This document shows positions 44,058-52,292 of a stretch of 64,000 nucleotides of DNA, in pieces (the stretch's first letter is position 1; each line of letters starts with the position of its first letter). The position numbers and the translations under genes were made by a program. The notes beneath the pieces were generated by a model. That model saw only the letters and a list, made by a program, of their open reading frames with translations, had not been told where the DNA came from and ran no database searches. Source of the stretch: Curtobacterium pusillum (GTDB taxonomy: Bacteria; Actinomycetota; Actinomycetes; Actinomycetales; Microbacteriaceae); the NCBI GenBank assembly GCA_002025645.1, contig CP018783.1, positions 3,348,001 to 3,412,000 on the forward strand, read 5' to 3'.

Positions 44058-44558
44058 TCAGTCGAGGTCGAGCGCCATGTGCACGTCGGCGCGGGCGTAG
44101 GGGCTCGGGGCGACCTCGTCGTGCCCGAGGTGTCGGAAGCCGAACGCCTCGTACAGGTGCACGGCGCTGGCGAGCTGGGCGTTGCTCTCGAGGACGACCC
44201 GGTGCGCGCCGAGGGCCCGGGCCCGGTCGAGCGCCACGGCGATGAGCTTCCGGCCGGTGCCGTGGCCCTGGTGTTCGGGGGAGACCGCCATCTTGACGAG
44301 TTCGAACACCCCGGGTGTGACCGGGGCGATGCCGACGCAGCCGATGACCGGACCGTCCTGGCCGAGTCGTGCGACGAACGCGGCACCGCCGGGCTCGACG
44401 ACCTGGCCGAGCGGGTCACCGAGGAGCTTGCGGTCCTCGTCCTCCAGCGTGAAGAACCGGCTGATCCAGGCTTCGTTGAGGACCCGGAATGCCTCGGCGT
44501 CGGCGGTCGAGGCGATGTCGGTGATGGTGAGGGCGTCGGCGGTGGTCGCATCGGGCAT
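44058..44558 (-). CDS. GNAT family N-acetyltransferase
   Basis: A 166-residue GNAT protein related to the CarbonicA/MarR-linked type: ELVKMAVSPEHQGHGTGRKLIAVAL carries motif A, and VVLESNAQLASAVHLYEAFGF motif B with the conserved N and Y. It is divergent from the LysR gene across 68 bp, so the LysR protein may regulate it. The start is ATG at 44558. Confidence 0.85.
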   Translation of the reverse strand: MPDATTADALTITDIASTADAEAFRVLNEAWISRFFTLEDEDRKLLGDPLGQVVEPGGAAFVARLGQDGPVIGCVGIAPVTPGVFELVKMAVSPEHQGHGTGRKLIAVALDRARALGAHRVVLESNAQLASAVHLYEAFGFRHLGHDEVAPSPYARADVHMALDLD

Positions 44559-44614
44559 GCACCCATCCTCGACCGCCCGTCGAGCGGCGTCCAATACTCG
44601 TTCACGCCGATCGA

Positions 44615-44620
44615 TACGCT
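44615..44620 (+). promoter_or_regulatory. -10 box (TACGCT) of the LysR gene
   Basis: TACGCT ends 6 nt before the ATG at 44627, favouring that start over the GTG at 44621 and implying a leaderless mRNA. Confidence 0.5.
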
Positions 44621-44626
44621 GTGTGC

Positions 44627-45514
44627 ATGGATCGGGCACCAGATGTCGACCTCCGCCAGCTGCGGGCGTTCGTCGCCGTGGCCGACGAGCTGCACTTCGG
44701 ACGGGCCGCCGCACGCCTCCGGATCGCCCAGCCCGCACTGTCGCAGCAGATCCGGCGGACGGAGCGCGAGCTCGGCGTCGACCTGTTCACCCGGACGAGT
44801 CGCAGCGTCGCGCTCACCCCGGCGGGACGCGTGTTGCAGGGTCGGGCGCGGTCGCTCCTGGAACAGGCCCGCCGTGACCTCGACGAGACGGTGCGTGTGG
44901 GTCGGGGCGAGGCCGGCCGGCTCGACGTCGGCTTCGTCGTCTCGGCGCTGCCGCTCGGTCCCATCGAACGGGTGCAGGCGTTCCGGGAGCGCTACCCGCT
45001 CGTGCGCGTGGAACTCACCGAGGGGTACTCGTCCACGCTGCTGGCACGGATCGTCCGCGGCGAGCTCGACCTGGCGATCGTGCGGGACCCCGATCCCGAC
45101 CCGGCCGTGCGCTTCCTGCCGTTCCGCAGCGAGCGGTTCGTCGCCGCCGTCCCGCACGGGCACCGGCTCGCCGATCGGACGTCGATCCGCGGACCCGAGC
45201 TGCTCGACGACCCGTTCGTGTTCTTCCCGGCAGCGGCCGGTTCGGTCGCGACGGAGCGCAACCTGGCGCCGGTCGTCTCCGGGGCGCGCCGACCCACCGT
45301 CGTGCAGGAGGCCACGACCTGGGCCACCGTCCTGCACCTCGTCGGTGCGGGCCTCGGGGTTACGGTCGCCCCGGAGAGCGCCACCCTGGCAGCGCCGGAC
45401 TCGGTCGTCCTGCTGCCGCTCGAGGTCGACGACCACCGGAGCGAGCTCGTTTGGGCGGCCCGTGCCGACGACGACCGCGAGATCCTGCGGAACTTCGTCG
45501 CCGCCACTGAGTGA
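44627..45514 (+). CDS. LysR family transcriptional regulator
   Basis: A 295-residue LTTR: N-terminal winged helix (DLRQLRAFVAVADELHFGRA, AQPALSQQIRRTERELGVDLF) and a two-lobe substrate-binding domain from about residue 90. The closest kind by motif is the BenM/CbbR-like group. It is divergently transcribed from a GNAT gene, the usual arrangement for an LTTR and its target. Confidence 0.9.
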   Translation: MDRAPDVDLRQLRAFVAVADELHFGRAAARLRIAQPALSQQIRRTERELGVDLFTRTSRSVALTPAGRVLQGRARSLLEQARRDLDETVRVGRGEAGRLDVGFVVSALPLGPIERVQAFRERYPLVRVELTEGYSSTLLARIVRGELDLAIVRDPDPDPAVRFLPFRSERFVAAVPHGHRLADRTSIRGPELLDDPFVFFPAAAGSVATERNLAPVVSGARRPTVVQEATTWATVLHLVGAGLGVTVAPESATLAAPDSVVLLPLEVDDHRSELVWAARADDDREILRNFVAATE

Positions 45515-45520
45515 GCCGGA

Positions 45521-45775
45521 TCAGCCGAGGGGCAGCACCGGTGCACGCTGGTCGCCAAGCTCGTCGGTGCGCCACGGCCGAGCGCCGCGGAGGGTCAGCC
45601 CGAGCTGCACGAGCACGAAGCCCACGTGCGGTTCGACGTCCGGGTCCCACGGTCCTTCGACCCCGAGTCCGAAGGCGCCGAGTTCGTCGTCTGCCTCGTC
45701 GCGCAGCGTGAGCCGCCACCGTCCGTCCCCGAGTTCCTCGACGACGGCCCACCGTGCGGTGCTGAACCGACTCAT
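45521..45775 (-). CDS. Hypothetical protein coupled to the FBP-domain gene
   Basis: An 84-residue protein, MSRFSTARWAVVEELGDGRW onward, with repeated short strands and acidic patches. No family is recognised. Its ATG overlaps the stop of the FBP-domain gene (ATGA), so the two are co-translated, suggesting a shared role. It is convergent with the LysR gene (6-bp gap). Confidence 0.62.
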   Translation of the reverse strand: MSRFSTARWAVVEELGDGRWRLTLRDEADDELGAFGLGVEGPWDPDVEPHVGFVLVQLGLTLRGARPWRTDELGDQRAPVLPLG

Positions 45776-46254
45776 GCGGTCCTGGCGATGTCCTCGGTGA
45801 AGTTCCGGACACGCTGCAGCAGTGCCTCGCCCCGCATCGCGATCGTCGCCGGCGGGTTGAGGTGCGGCGGCGCCGTCCGGATCAGCATCGAGCAGCCGAG
45901 GTCCTCGCAGATGTAGGAGCCGATCGTGTTGCCGTTCCGCCCGGACTCGCCGCCGCGTGCCGCCGAGAACAGGCGCACCTGCGTCGCGGGCTGCGGGGAG
46001 TGGCAGAAGGAGCACATCGCGGCGATGCCGGGACGCAGAGAACCCCCGGCGGAGCGCACGACGATGCCCACGGGACGCTCGTCGATCCAGGACACGATGT
46101 ACCCACGGCGGGCGGCCTGGGGGTCGCGCCAGCCGAGGAACTCGCGCTCGTCCCAGAGCATCTCGTGCAGGCCCGGGATGGGCAGCTGGGCGAGTTCGTC
46201 CGGGGTGGCGTTGACGAACGACGAACGGATGTCTGCTTCGGTCAGTGGCTTCAC
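45772..46254 (-). CDS. FBP domain protein, FusB-like EF-G-binding zinc finger
   Basis: A 160-residue protein of the FBP/FusB C-terminal type. Four cysteines in the pattern C81-x2-C84 and C116-x4-C121 (CSFCHSPQ; ICEDLGC) form the treble-clef zinc finger that in FusB/FusC contacts elongation factor G and releases it from fusidic acid-stalled ribosomes. A start-to-middle helical region (PLTEADIRSSFVNATPDELA) precedes it. Whether this protein confers any resistance is unknown; many actinobacteria carry it as a housekeeping gene. Confidence 0.8.
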   Translation of the reverse strand: MKPLTEADIRSSFVNATPDELAQLPIPGLHEMLWDEREFLGWRDPQAARRGYIVSWIDERPVGIVVRSAGGSLRPGIAAMCSFCHSPQPATQVRLFSAARGGESGRNGNTIGSYICEDLGCSMLIRTAPPHLNPPATIAMRGEALLQRVRNFTEDIARTA

Positions 46255-46294
46255 GGTCCGATCACCCTATTCCTCGCCTCCGACAGATGCGCCC

Positions 46295-47035
46295 TCAGGA
46301 CGACAGCCTGGAGGCACGGATCGCCCCGAGCGCGCTCGTCCCGTCCGCCACCAGGACGGCCCGGCGCAGCGCGTCCCGCCCGACGCGGCGGGCGGCCGCG
46401 TCGTCGGCCGCGAACTCCACGAGGACGCGCGTCGACCGCGCCATGGCGCGTGCGCCCGGGATCCACGGGACCGCACGTTCGATCGATTCGGCGACCCCGA
46501 CCGCGACCGCGTGGCGCTGGGTCAGGTGCGCTCGCTCGTGGGCGACCACTGCCTCCAGTTCGTCCGTCCGCAGTCGGTCCGTGAGCCCGGTGCTCACGAG
46601 CACGCCGCCGGACCTGCCGGGGACCGCGCACGCCAGTGCGTGCTCGGCCTCGACGACCGCGACCGGTGTGCCGTCGATCTCGCGGTGGGGTGCCGCGCCG
46701 GAGCGCATGGCCTCGCGGACGGCGTCGTGCTCCGGGCCGGGGCGGACGCGCACCGCGATGACGAAGGCGAGCACCGCGAGCAGTGCGACGCCGATGTTGA
46801 GGCCGTGGGTGGGGGAGTCGCCGAGCCGGAACGGGTCGGTGATCGGCCTATTCGCGAGGACCACGAGGGCGATGCCGGCGACGAAGCCGACCACGCCGAG
46901 GAGCACGGCGACGGACCACGCCACGAGTGCGGTTCGGGGGCGGTCGATCGTCCACGCCGAGCGGGTCAGGAACCGGGGCGCGAGGACCACGACCGCGAGG
47001 GCGAGCGCGATGAGGACGACTCCGGTGACGACCAC
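46295..47035 (-). CDS. M56 family (BlaR1-like) membrane metallopeptidase
   Basis: A 246-residue membrane protein with three hydrophobic segments in the first 100 residues and a cytoplasmic zinc-peptidase domain bearing the HExxH motif (VVAHERAHLTQRHA) and the downstream Glu in LVEFAADDAAARR. It has no C-terminal penicillin-binding sensor as in true BlaR1. It lies 13 bp after the blaI-type gene and is the likely protease partner that inactivates that repressor. Confidence 0.85.
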   Translation of the reverse strand: MVVTGVVLIALALAVVVLAPRFLTRSAWTIDRPRTALVAWSVAVLLGVVGFVAGIALVVLANRPITDPFRLGDSPTHGLNIGVALLAVLAFVIAVRVRPGPEHDAVREAMRSGAAPHREIDGTPVAVVEAEHALACAVPGRSGGVLVSTGLTDRLRTDELEAVVAHERAHLTQRHAVAVGVAESIERAVPWIPGARAMARSTRVLVEFAADDAAARRVGRDALRRAVLVADGTSALGAIRASRLSS

Positions 47036-47048
47036 GGCAGAGTGTCCG

Positions 47049-47441
47049 TCAGGAGCGCGCTCGGGCGTCGAGGGCGCGGCGGAGGACGTCGAGGTCGTCG
47101 GATGCGAGGGAGCCCGTGAACTGCAGGAGGGCGGCTTCGCGGTCGGTCGCGGCCGCGAGGGCGTTCGACATCAGGGACGCGGTCTGTTCCTCCCTGCTGT
47201 TCGTCGCGCGGAAGGTCAGCGGGGCGTCGTCGTGGTGCTGCCGCTCCACCTGGCCCTTGCGCCCGAGCCGGTCGAGCACGGTGAGCACGGTCGTCAGTGC
47301 CGGGCGGGGTTCCGGGAAGGCGTCGAGCACCTGCCGAGCACTGAGTCCTTCATGGGCACTGAACCCGGTCTCGGCGGACCAGAGCGCGTCGAGCACCGCT
47401 TGCTCGAGTTGCCCACGGGGGCGCGATCGCTGTCCTGCCAC
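47049..47441 (-). CDS. BlaI/MecI/CopY family transcriptional regulator
   Basis: A 130-residue repressor: a winged helix with RGQLEQAVLDALWSAETGFS and ALTTVLTVLDRLGRKGQVER, then a dimerisation helix. It is paired with the M56 peptidase downstream. No beta-lactamase gene lies nearby, so its target is unclear; in actinobacteria such pairs often regulate copper, respiratory or envelope genes. The start is ATG at 47441. Confidence 0.88.
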   Translation of the reverse strand: MAGQRSRPRGQLEQAVLDALWSAETGFSAHEGLSARQVLDAFPEPRPALTTVLTVLDRLGRKGQVERQHHDDAPLTFRATNSREEQTASLMSNALAAATDREAALLQFTGSLASDDLDVLRRALDARARS

Positions 47442-47538
47442 CCGGGCATTCTACGAGATGTCGAAGCGCGGCACACGACACATGCCCGTAACGCGGGCTG
47501 GGTATGCTCGTGCGCGGACAACTGAACACCGGCCGCTC
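47442..47538 (+). other. Promoter region of the gcv operon
   Basis: Between blaI and the riboswitch. TATGCT at 47503-47508 is a good -10 box for a transcript that would begin just before the glycine riboswitch; the -35 is not obvious (TGCCCG at 47483-47488). Confidence 0.5.
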
Positions 47539-47540
47539 AT

Positions 47541-47740
47541 CCGTCGCGGGAGACGTCGCGCGGTGCCCCTGGCACCGGATCGACACCGAAGGAGCAATCC
47601 CCCCGCCAATCTCTCAGGTCCAACACCGCAGCGGACAGGCCACTCTGAAAAGCAGACGCTCGGTCGTCTCGCCCACGGTGAAAGCCGCCGGACCTCACGG
47701 GCCGCGGTGAAACTCTCAGGCACATGACAGAGGGGGAGTT
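47541..47740 (+). ncRNA. Tandem glycine riboswitch upstream of gcvT
   Basis: Two glycine aptamers in tandem. Aptamer 1 (about 47541-47652) contains CGGGAGA, CCGAAGGAGCAA, CTCTCAGG and CTCTGAAAAG; after a short linker (CAGAC), aptamer 2 (about 47658-47738) contains GGTGAAAGCCG, GGTGAAACTCTCAGG and GACAGAGGGGGAG. These are the class consensus elements. The gcvT start lies 50 nt further on. Glycine binding would turn on the glycine cleavage operon. Confidence 0.92.
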
Positions 47741-47789
47741 CCACCCGACGACGGTCGTCGGGCCCTGTCGATGCCAGGAGAACTCCGCC

Positions 47790-48908
47790 ATGAGTCCGTC
47801 CCCACTGCGCTCCTCCCCGCTGGAACCCGCGCACGAAGCCGCCGGTGCGGCCTTCACCGACTTCGCCGGGTACCGCATGCCGGTGCGCTACTCGTCCGAC
47901 CTCGCGGAGCACCACGCGGTGCGCGACGCTGCGGGGGTGTTCGACCTCTCGCACATGGCGGAGATCGGTGTCACCGGCGCCGGGGCCGTCCCGTTCCTCG
48001 ACCACGCGCTCGCCGGGTCGTTCGGTGCGATGACCGTCGGACGGGCGAAGTACTCGCTGCTCCTGGCGGAGGACGGCGGGATCCTCGACGACCTCGTGGT
48101 CTACCGCACCGACGAGGACGTCTTCCTCGTCGTCGCGAACGCGTCCAACCGCCAGGTGGCGGTCGACGCCCTGACGGCCCGTGCCGACGGCTTCGACGTC
48201 GTGGTCTCCGACGACTCGGACAGCACCGCACTCGTCGCGATCCAGGGCCCCGCGGCCGCGGGGACGCTCGACGCCCTCGTCGTCGCCGACCGCCTGCAGC
48301 CGGAGTCCCCGCTCGACGAGCTCCGGTACTACCGGGTCCTGCACGCCGTGTTCGACGGGTCCGACGTCCTCGTCGCCCGCACCGGGTACACCGGCGAGGA
48401 CGGCTTCGAGGTCTACTGCGACCCGTCCGTGGCGAACGCGCTCTGGGACGCCCTGCTCGAGGCCGGTGCCGATCGTGGCGTCGTCCCAGCCGGACTCGCC
48501 GCCCGCGACACCCTGCGGCTCGAGGCCGGCATGCCGCTCTACGGACACGAGCTCGGCACCGACGTGCGCCCGGCGCAGGCGGGGCTCGGACGGGTCGTCG
48601 CGCAGGACGGTGACTTCGTCGGGGCCGACGGCGTGGCACCCGCCACCGACGCGCGCGTGCTCGTGGGTCTCGTCACCGAGGGCCGTCGTGCGCCGCGGGC
48701 CGGGTACGACGTCGTGCACGAGGGCGTCGTCGTCGGCACCGTCACCTCCGGAGCGCTCTCGCCGACGCTCGGACACCCGGTCGCGATGGCGTTCGTCGAC
48801 CCGGCGCTCGCCACCGAGGGACAACTCCTCCACATCGACGTCCGCGGCACGGCCATCCCCAGCACCGTCACCGCGTTCCCCTTCTACCGCCGCCCTCAGA
48901 AAGGCTGA
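47790..48908 (+). CDS. gcvT: Glycine cleavage system T protein (aminomethyltransferase)
   Basis: Transfers the methylene group from the aminomethyl-lipoyl arm of GcvH to tetrahydrofolate, releasing ammonia. The 372-residue protein has [20 protein letters not shown], the folate-binding [28 protein letters not shown] and the catalytic Asp region [20 protein letters not shown]. The ATG at 47790 follows AGGAG by 10 nt; in-frame ATG at 47724 lies within the riboswitch and is rejected. Confidence 0.97.
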   Translation: MSPSPLRSSPLEPAHEAAGAAFTDFAGYRMPVRYSSDLAEHHAVRDAAGVFDLSHMAEIGVTGAGAVPFLDHALAGSFGAMTVGRAKYSLLLAEDGGILDDLVVYRTDEDVFLVVANASNRQVAVDALTARADGFDVVVSDDSDSTALVAIQGPAAAGTLDALVVADRLQPESPLDELRYYRVLHAVFDGSDVLVARTGYTGEDGFEVYCDPSVANALWDALLEAGADRGVVPAGLAARDTLRLEAGMPLYGHELGTDVRPAQAGLGRVVAQDGDFVGADGVAPATDARVLVGLVTEGRRAPRAGYDVVHEGVVVGTVTSGALSPTLGHPVAMAFVDPALATEGQLLHIDVRGTAIPSTVTAFPFYRRPQKG

Positions 48909-48912
48909 TCTC

Positions 48913-49290
48913 GTGACCGACCAGACCGCACTCCAGTACACCGCCGACCACGAGTGGCTCCTCGTCGAGGGCGACACCGTCACCGTCGGCATCACCGACC
49001 ACGCCGCCGAGCAGCTCGGTGACGTCGTCTACGTCGAGCTCCCCGCCGTGGGCACCGCGACGACCGCCGGCGAGCAGATCGGCGAGATCGAGTCGACCAA
49101 GAGCGTCGGTGAGCTGTTCGCCCCGATCGAGGGCGAGGTCGTCGCCGTGAACGACGCCGTCGTCGACGCGCCGGACACCGTCAACCAGGACCCGTTCGGC
49201 GCCGGCTGGCTCGTGAAGATCAAGGTCGACGGCACCTCGTTCCCCGAGGACCTCATGGACCACGACGCGTACCGGGCGTCCATCGCATGA
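48913..49290 (+). CDS. gcvH: Glycine cleavage system H protein
   Basis: The 125-residue lipoyl carrier shuttling the aminomethyl group between GcvP and GcvT. The lipoylated lysine is K63 in [11 protein letters not shown], within a barrel-sandwich fold starting [20 protein letters not shown]. The GTG at 48913 is 4 bp after gcvT, and its stop overlaps gcvP. Confidence 0.97.
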   Translation: MTDQTALQYTADHEWLLVEGDTVTVGITDHAAEQLGDVVYVELPAVGTATTAGEQIGEIESTKSVGELFAPIEGEVVAVNDAVVDAPDTVNQDPFGAGWLVKIKVDGTSFPEDLMDHDAYRASIA

Positions 49291-52211
49291 CCGGCGACCT
49301 CCAGAACCTCCAGACGTCGTTCGCCGACCGGCACATCGGCACCACGCCGGCCGACCAGCAGACGATGCTCGACGCCGTCGGGCACGCGTCGCTCGACGCC
49401 CTCGTCCGTGCGGCGATCCCGGAGTCGATCCACGCCGACCCGGTGATGCACTCGTCCATCCCGGCCGCCGTCGGCGAGACCGAGGCGCTCGCCGAACTCC
49501 GCGCGAAGGCCGGACGCAACACCGTCCGCCGCGGCATGATCGGCCTCGGCTACCACGGCACCCACACGCCAGCGGTGATCCAGCGGAACGTGCTCGAGAA
49601 CCCCAGCTGGTACACGGCCTACACGCCGTACCAGCCGGAGATCTCGCAGGGCCGGCTCGAAGCACTCATCAACTTCCAGACGATGGTCTCCGACCTGACG
49701 GGCATGGCCACGGCCGGCGCCTCGATGCTCGACGAGGGCACGGCGGTGGTCGAGGGCATGCTCCTCGCCCGCCGCGCCTCCAAGGTCAAGGGCGACGCGT
49801 TCCTCGTCGACACCGACCTCCTCCCGCAGACCCGTGCGCTGCTCGACCACCGGGCCGAGGCCGTCGGCATCACCCTGCGTGAGTTCGAGGCCGCTGCCGG
49901 ACCGAGCGACGAGCAGCTCGACGGTGCCTTCGGCGTCGTCCTGCAGTACCCGGGTGCCTCCGGTCGGATCGTGGACCCGTCCAGCACCATCGAGCGCGTC
50001 CACGCCGGCGGCGGCATCGCGGTCGTCGCGGCGGACCTCCTCGCGATGACGCTCCTCGCCAGCCCCGGTGACCTCGGCGCCGACGTCGCCGTGGGCACGA
50101 GCCAGCGCTTCGGCGTCCCGCTCGGCTTCGGCGGCCCGCACGCCGGGTACCTCGCCGTCCGCGCGGGGCTCGAGCGGCAGCTGCCCGGTCGCCTGGTCGG
50201 GGTGTCCTTCGACGCCGACGGCGCGATGGCCTACCGCCTCAGCCTGCAGACCCGCGAACAGCACATCCGACGCGAGAAGGCGACGAGCAACATCTGCACC
50301 GCGCAGGTCCTGCTCGCCGTCATGGCCTCGATGTACGCCGTCTACCACGGGCCCGAGGGGCTGCGCTTCATCGCCGACCGGGTCGCCCGGACGACGTCGG
50401 CGCTCGCCGCGTTCGCTCGTGACGCCGGCATCCAGGTGGTGCACGACGCGTTCTTCGACACGCTCACCCTGCGGGCCACCGGTCGCGCCGGGGCCGTCGT
50501 CGCAGCAGCGCAGGACGCCGACTTCCTGCTGCACCAGGTGGACGAGGACGTGTTCCAGCTCTCGGTCGACGAGACCACCACGCCCGACGACGTCGCCCGC
50601 CTGGCGGGCGTGTTCGGGGCGGTGGACGTGACCGTCCCGGCGACGGAGGTCGCCGTGCGTGACGCCGCCACGGGCCTCCCGTCCGCCCTCGCTCGCCAGA
50701 GCGAGTACCTGACGCACCCGGTGTTCAGCGCGCACCGCAGCGAGACCCGCATGATGCGGTACCTCAAGCACCTCGCCGACAAGGACTACGCGCTCGACCG
50801 CGGCATGATCCCGCTCGGCAGCTGCACGATGAAGCTCAACGCGGCGACGGAGATGGCGGCCGTGACGTGGCCGGAGTTCGCGAACGTGCACCCGTTCGCG
50901 CCGCGCGAGGACGTCGAGGGGTACCTCGACATGATCGGCGACCTCGAGACCTGGCTGGCCGAGGTCACCGGGTACGACACCGTCTCGCTGCAGCCGAACG
51001 CCGGCAGCCAGGGTGAGCTCGCCGGACTCCTCGCGATCCGCGGCTACCACCGGTCACGCGGCGACGAGTCCCGGACGGTGTGCCTCATCCCGTCGAGCGC
51101 GCACGGCACGAACGCGGCGTCCGCCGTCCTCGCGGGCATGAAGGTCGTCGTCGTGGCCTGCGACGAGAACGGCAACGTCGACCTCGACGACCTCCGCGCG
51201 AAGACGGCGCAGCACGGCGAGCAGCTCGCCGCGCTGATGATCACGTACCCGTCCACGCACGGTGTCTACGAGCACGACATCCGCGAGGTCTGCGACGCCG
51301 TGCACGACGCCGGCGGTCAGGTCTACGTCGACGGGGCGAACCTGAACGCGCTGCTCGGGCACGCCCGCTTCGGCGACTTCGGCGGCGACGTCTCGCACCT
51401 CAACCTGCACAAGACGTTCTGCATCCCGCACGGTGGCGGCGGACCCGGCGTGGGACCGGTCGCGGCGAAGTCGCACCTCGCGCCGTTCCTGCCCGGACAC
51501 CCGTTCGCGCAGCAGGCGGACCGGCGCACGGGCGCGACGAGCGCCGAGGTCGACGACCGCCTGGCGCACGCCGGCGGCCCCGTCAGCGCGGCACCGTACG
51601 GCAGCCCGAGCATCCTGCCGATCACCTGGACCTACGTCCGGATGATGGGGCTCGAGGGCCTCACCCGTGCGACCGAGGCCGCGGTGCTCGGCGCGAACTA
51701 CATCGCGGCACGGCTGCGCGACGCGTTCCCGGTGCTCTACACGGGCGAGGACGGCCTCGTCGCGCACGAGTGCATCCTCGACCTCCGCCCGCTGCGCGAC
51801 ACCACCGGCATCACCGTGGACGACGTCGCGAAGCGTCTGGTCGACTACGGCTTCCACGCGCCGACGATGTCGTTCCCCGTCGCAGGCACGCTCATGGTCG
51901 AACCGACCGAGAGCGAGGACCTGGCCGAGCTCGACCGGTTCGTCGACGCGATGCTCGCCATCCGCGCCGAGGCCTCCGCGGTCGAACGGGGCGAGTGGCC
52001 GGCGGACGACAACCCGCTCGTGCACGCCCCGCACACGGCGTCGTCGGTGATCTCGGGGGAGTGGGCGCACGCCTACACCCGTGAGCAGGCCGTCTACCCG
52101 CTCCCGGGCATCAGCGCCCGGAAGTACTGGCCGCCGGTGCGACGGATCGACCAGGCCTACGGCGACCGCAACCTGGTCTGCGCCTGCCCGCCGGTGGAGG
52201 CGTTCGCGTAA
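49287..52211 (+). CDS. gcvP: Glycine dehydrogenase (aminomethyl-transferring), P protein
   Basis: A 974-residue single-chain PLP enzyme decarboxylating glycine and loading the aminomethyl group on GcvH. The N-terminal half starts [20 protein letters not shown]; the C-terminal half bears the PLP lysine K709 in [19 protein letters not shown]. Fused single-chain form, not the GcvPA/GcvPB pair. It is the last gene of the operon, closed by the 48-bp palindrome at 52238. Confidence 0.97.
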   Translation: MTGDLQNLQTSFADRHIGTTPADQQTMLDAVGHASLDALVRAAIPESIHADPVMHSSIPAAVGETEALAELRAKAGRNTVRRGMIGLGYHGTHTPAVIQRNVLENPSWYTAYTPYQPEISQGRLEALINFQTMVSDLTGMATAGASMLDEGTAVVEGMLLARRASKVKGDAFLVDTDLLPQTRALLDHRAEAVGITLREFEAAAGPSDEQLDGAFGVVLQYPGASGRIVDPSSTIERVHAGGGIAVVAADLLAMTLLASPGDLGADVAVGTSQRFGVPLGFGGPHAGYLAVRAGLERQLPGRLVGVSFDADGAMAYRLSLQTREQHIRREKATSNICTAQVLLAVMASMYAVYHGPEGLRFIADRVARTTSALAAFARDAGIQVVHDAFFDTLTLRATGRAGAVVAAAQDADFLLHQVDEDVFQLSVDETTTPDDVARLAGVFGAVDVTVPATEVAVRDAATGLPSALARQSEYLTHPVFSAHRSETRMMRYLKHLADKDYALDRGMIPLGSCTMKLNAATEMAAVTWPEFANVHPFAPREDVEGYLDMIGDLETWLAEVTGYDTVSLQPNAGSQGELAGLLAIRGYHRSRGDESRTVCLIPSSAHGTNAASAVLAGMKVVVVACDENGNVDLDDLRAKTAQHGEQLAALMITYPSTHGVYEHDIREVCDAVHDAGGQVYVDGANLNALLGHARFGDFGGDVSHLNLHKTFCIPHGGGGPGVGPVAAKSHLAPFLPGHPFAQQADRRTGATSAEVDDRLAHAGGPVSAAPYGSPSILPITWTYVRMMGLEGLTRATEAAVLGANYIAARLRDAFPVLYTGEDGLVAHECILDLRPLRDTTGITVDDVAKRLVDYGFHAPTMSFPVAGTLMVEPTESEDLAELDRFVDAMLAIRAEASAVERGEWPADDNPLVHAPHTASSVISGEWAHAYTREQAVYPLPGISARKYWPPVRRIDQAYGDRNLVCACPPVEAFA

Positions 52212-52237
52212 CGCCCCGCGTCCTCGACGCACCAGCA

Positions 52238-52285
52238 GGACGACGGGAGGCCCGTGGCGGATCCGCCACGGGCCTCCCGTCGTCC
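52238..52285. terminator. 48-bp perfect palindrome between gcvP and the S9 peptidase gene
   Basis: Exact 24-bp arms (52238-52261 and 52262-52285; GGACGACGGGAGGCCCGTGG at the left). It lies between convergent stops at 52211 and 52293. Its GACGGGAGGC core is shared with the iol terminator, so it may be a divergent member of the same family. Confidence 0.8.
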
Positions 52286-52292
52286 GTCCCGG

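Noticed and set aside
46295-47035. M56 protein as a BlaR1 beta-lactam sensor
   Set aside because: It ends after the protease domain and lacks the C-terminal penicillin-binding domain.
47724-47789. Upstream ATG at 47724 as the gcvT start
   Set aside because: It lies in the second riboswitch aptamer, and the resulting N-terminal residues are not part of GcvT. The ATG at 47790 has an AGGAG site and gives the normal N-terminus.
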